Source: Bacillota bacterium (lineage in GTDB: Bacteria; Bacillota; Bacilli; Lactobacillales; Streptococcaceae). From it: 5,808 bases of DNA. Positions 5,136 through 5,808 of the stretch are shown here, one piece after another. The stretch is from positions 1 through 5,808 of the forward strand of contig JAJXWC010000154.1 in the NCBI GenBank assembly GCA_021781855.1, in the 5' to 3' direction. Every line of letters begins with the position of its first letter. Positions within the stretch are counted from its first letter, which is position 1. The notes under the pieces were generated by a model. It did no database searches and was not told the DNA's origin. It saw only the letters and a list, made by a program, of their open reading frames with translations. A program made the position numbers and the translations under genes.

Positions 5136-5808
5136 GTATTATCTTTGACGAATTCGATGATTGTCTGATTGAATTTGTCAATGTCCTCAAGATGCGGAAT
5201 ATGCCCGCAGCCCTCAAAAATCAGTGCTTGCGAATGAGCATGAGGTTGAAGATTTCGTGCTGCTTCAGCGTGTGCCGGAAGAAAAATAGGTGACTTTCCT
5301 CCTGCAATAAACAGGTGGGGTACGGTTTCCTGTGTCAATTCGGCGCGCCAGTCCTGAATAATCACGTTTTGCAGTAAGTCCCGATAAGCTTTGAAGTCAA
5401 ACGGCAACATTCCTTTCCCTAGCTCACGTTTGACACTATCTGCAAGTGGTTTTTGAGTAAGACGTGTTTTAGGGAAATCATCTATGAATTTTGACAAGTC
5501 TGTCAAATCGCGTCCAACACCATTGAGCCAATTTTCGTGTTTCATAAAGGTTGGCGCTTGGTCCTCAGTAATGACTGAGGCAATGTTTTCATCGGTAAAT
5601 AGTTCTTCATAAGCCATAAGCGTTGCAGCACCCATTGAATGTCCGAGCAAAACTACATCATGCAGGGAATGATGTGCTAGCTGTTCATGCAAATCAGTTG
5701 CCAGACGTGCCAATGTCATTCCGTAATGCACTTTCTGTGATTTCCCATGCGAGCGATGGTCATAGGTCACAACGTAAAATCCAGCCGCCACAAAAGGCTC
5801 AATCTGGC
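5123..5808 (-). CDS. Alpha/beta hydrolase, partial (N-terminus beyond the window)
   Basis: Cytoplasmic alpha/beta-hydrolase-fold protein, substrate unknown. The reading frame stays open to the right edge, where it reads QIEPFVAAGFYVV. The GTG codon at 5791 is therefore internal, and the true start and oxyanion-hole region (usually HG) lie outside. About 228 residues are visible. The early YDHRSHGKS is typical of the family; the nucleophile elbow GHSMGAA is at 5624-5644 and the catalytic His is in GCGHIPHLE (codon 5201-5203). Where the catalytic acid is expected after strand 7 the protein reads AGGKSPIF, with Ser (codon 5291-5293) in place of Asp. An acid in ITEDQAP after strand 6 may replace it. 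The stop codon lies in the shared terminator. An esterase, lipase-like or haloperoxidase-like enzyme is possible. Confidence 0.88.
   Translation of the reverse strand, partial: QIEPFVAAGFYVVTYDHRSHGKSQKVHYGMTLARLATDLHEQLAHHSLHDVVLLGHSMGAATLMAYEELFTDENIASVITEDQAPTFMKHENWLNGVGRDLTDLSKFIDDFPKTRLTQKPLADSVKRELGKGMLPFDFKAYRDLLQNVIIQDWRAELTQETVPHLFIAGGKSPIFLPAHAEAARNLQPHAHSQALIFEGCGHIPHLEDIDKFNQTIIEFVKDNTKKD

Noticed and set aside
4984..5217. Minus-strand open frame spanning the end of the HesB-like gene and the start of the hydrolase 3' region
   Set aside because: It runs through the bidirectional terminator and overlaps two better supported genes in other frames.

Overview
The window looks like an ordinary chromosomal stretch of a low-GC lactic acid bacterium of the order Lactobacillales. 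Lactococcus or a close relative (Streptococcaceae) is the best guess. This rests on gene content and style: a two-chain Fe-S L-serine dehydratase, a type II NADH dehydrogenase of the NoxA/NoxB kind, a streptococcal/lactococcal-type HesB-like protein, extended -10 promoters, purine-rich ribosome binding sites and AT-rich spacers with strong hairpin terminators. No rRNA, tRNA, IS element, CRISPR array or phage gene is visible.

Layout from left to right. (1) Positions 45-1754 on the minus strand form a complete transcription unit: extended -10 promoter, a leader of about 78 nt carrying a repeat-like segment, sdaAB (ACT-domain beta subunit), sdaAA (Fe-S alpha subunit) and a GAAA-loop terminator. 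Together they make L-serine dehydratase, which turns serine into pyruvate and ammonia. (2) Positions 1779-4021 on the minus strand are a one-gene unit for a 710-residue NADH dehydrogenase. Its NDH-2 catalytic part is fused to a DoxX-like membrane domain interrupted by an Ala/Ser-rich linker. It has a near-consensus promoter, a cluster of TTTGTGAA half-sites just upstream and a UUCG-loop terminator. (3) Positions 4086-4614 on the minus strand hold a small, unrecognised, histidine-rich protein of 121 residues with its own promoter and a perfectly palindromic terminator. (4) Divergently on the plus strand, 4673-5135 hold a 114-residue HesB/Fe-S-biosynthesis-family protein. (5) Convergent to it on the minus strand is the 3' part of an alpha/beta hydrolase gene, cut by the right edge of the window. 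These last two genes share a bidirectional terminator that contains the hydrolase stop codon.

Most genes look housekeeping, intact and singly regulated. The most interesting signals are in the spacers. The leaders of sdaAB-sdaAA and of the HesB-like gene carry related, partly palindromic segments ending in GTCTGG close to the ribosome binding site. This is either an interspersed repeat family or a shared leader element on two genes connected with Fe-S clusters. The NADH dehydrogenase has possible redox-operator half-sites. I see no convincing case for a wholly new multi-gene system here.
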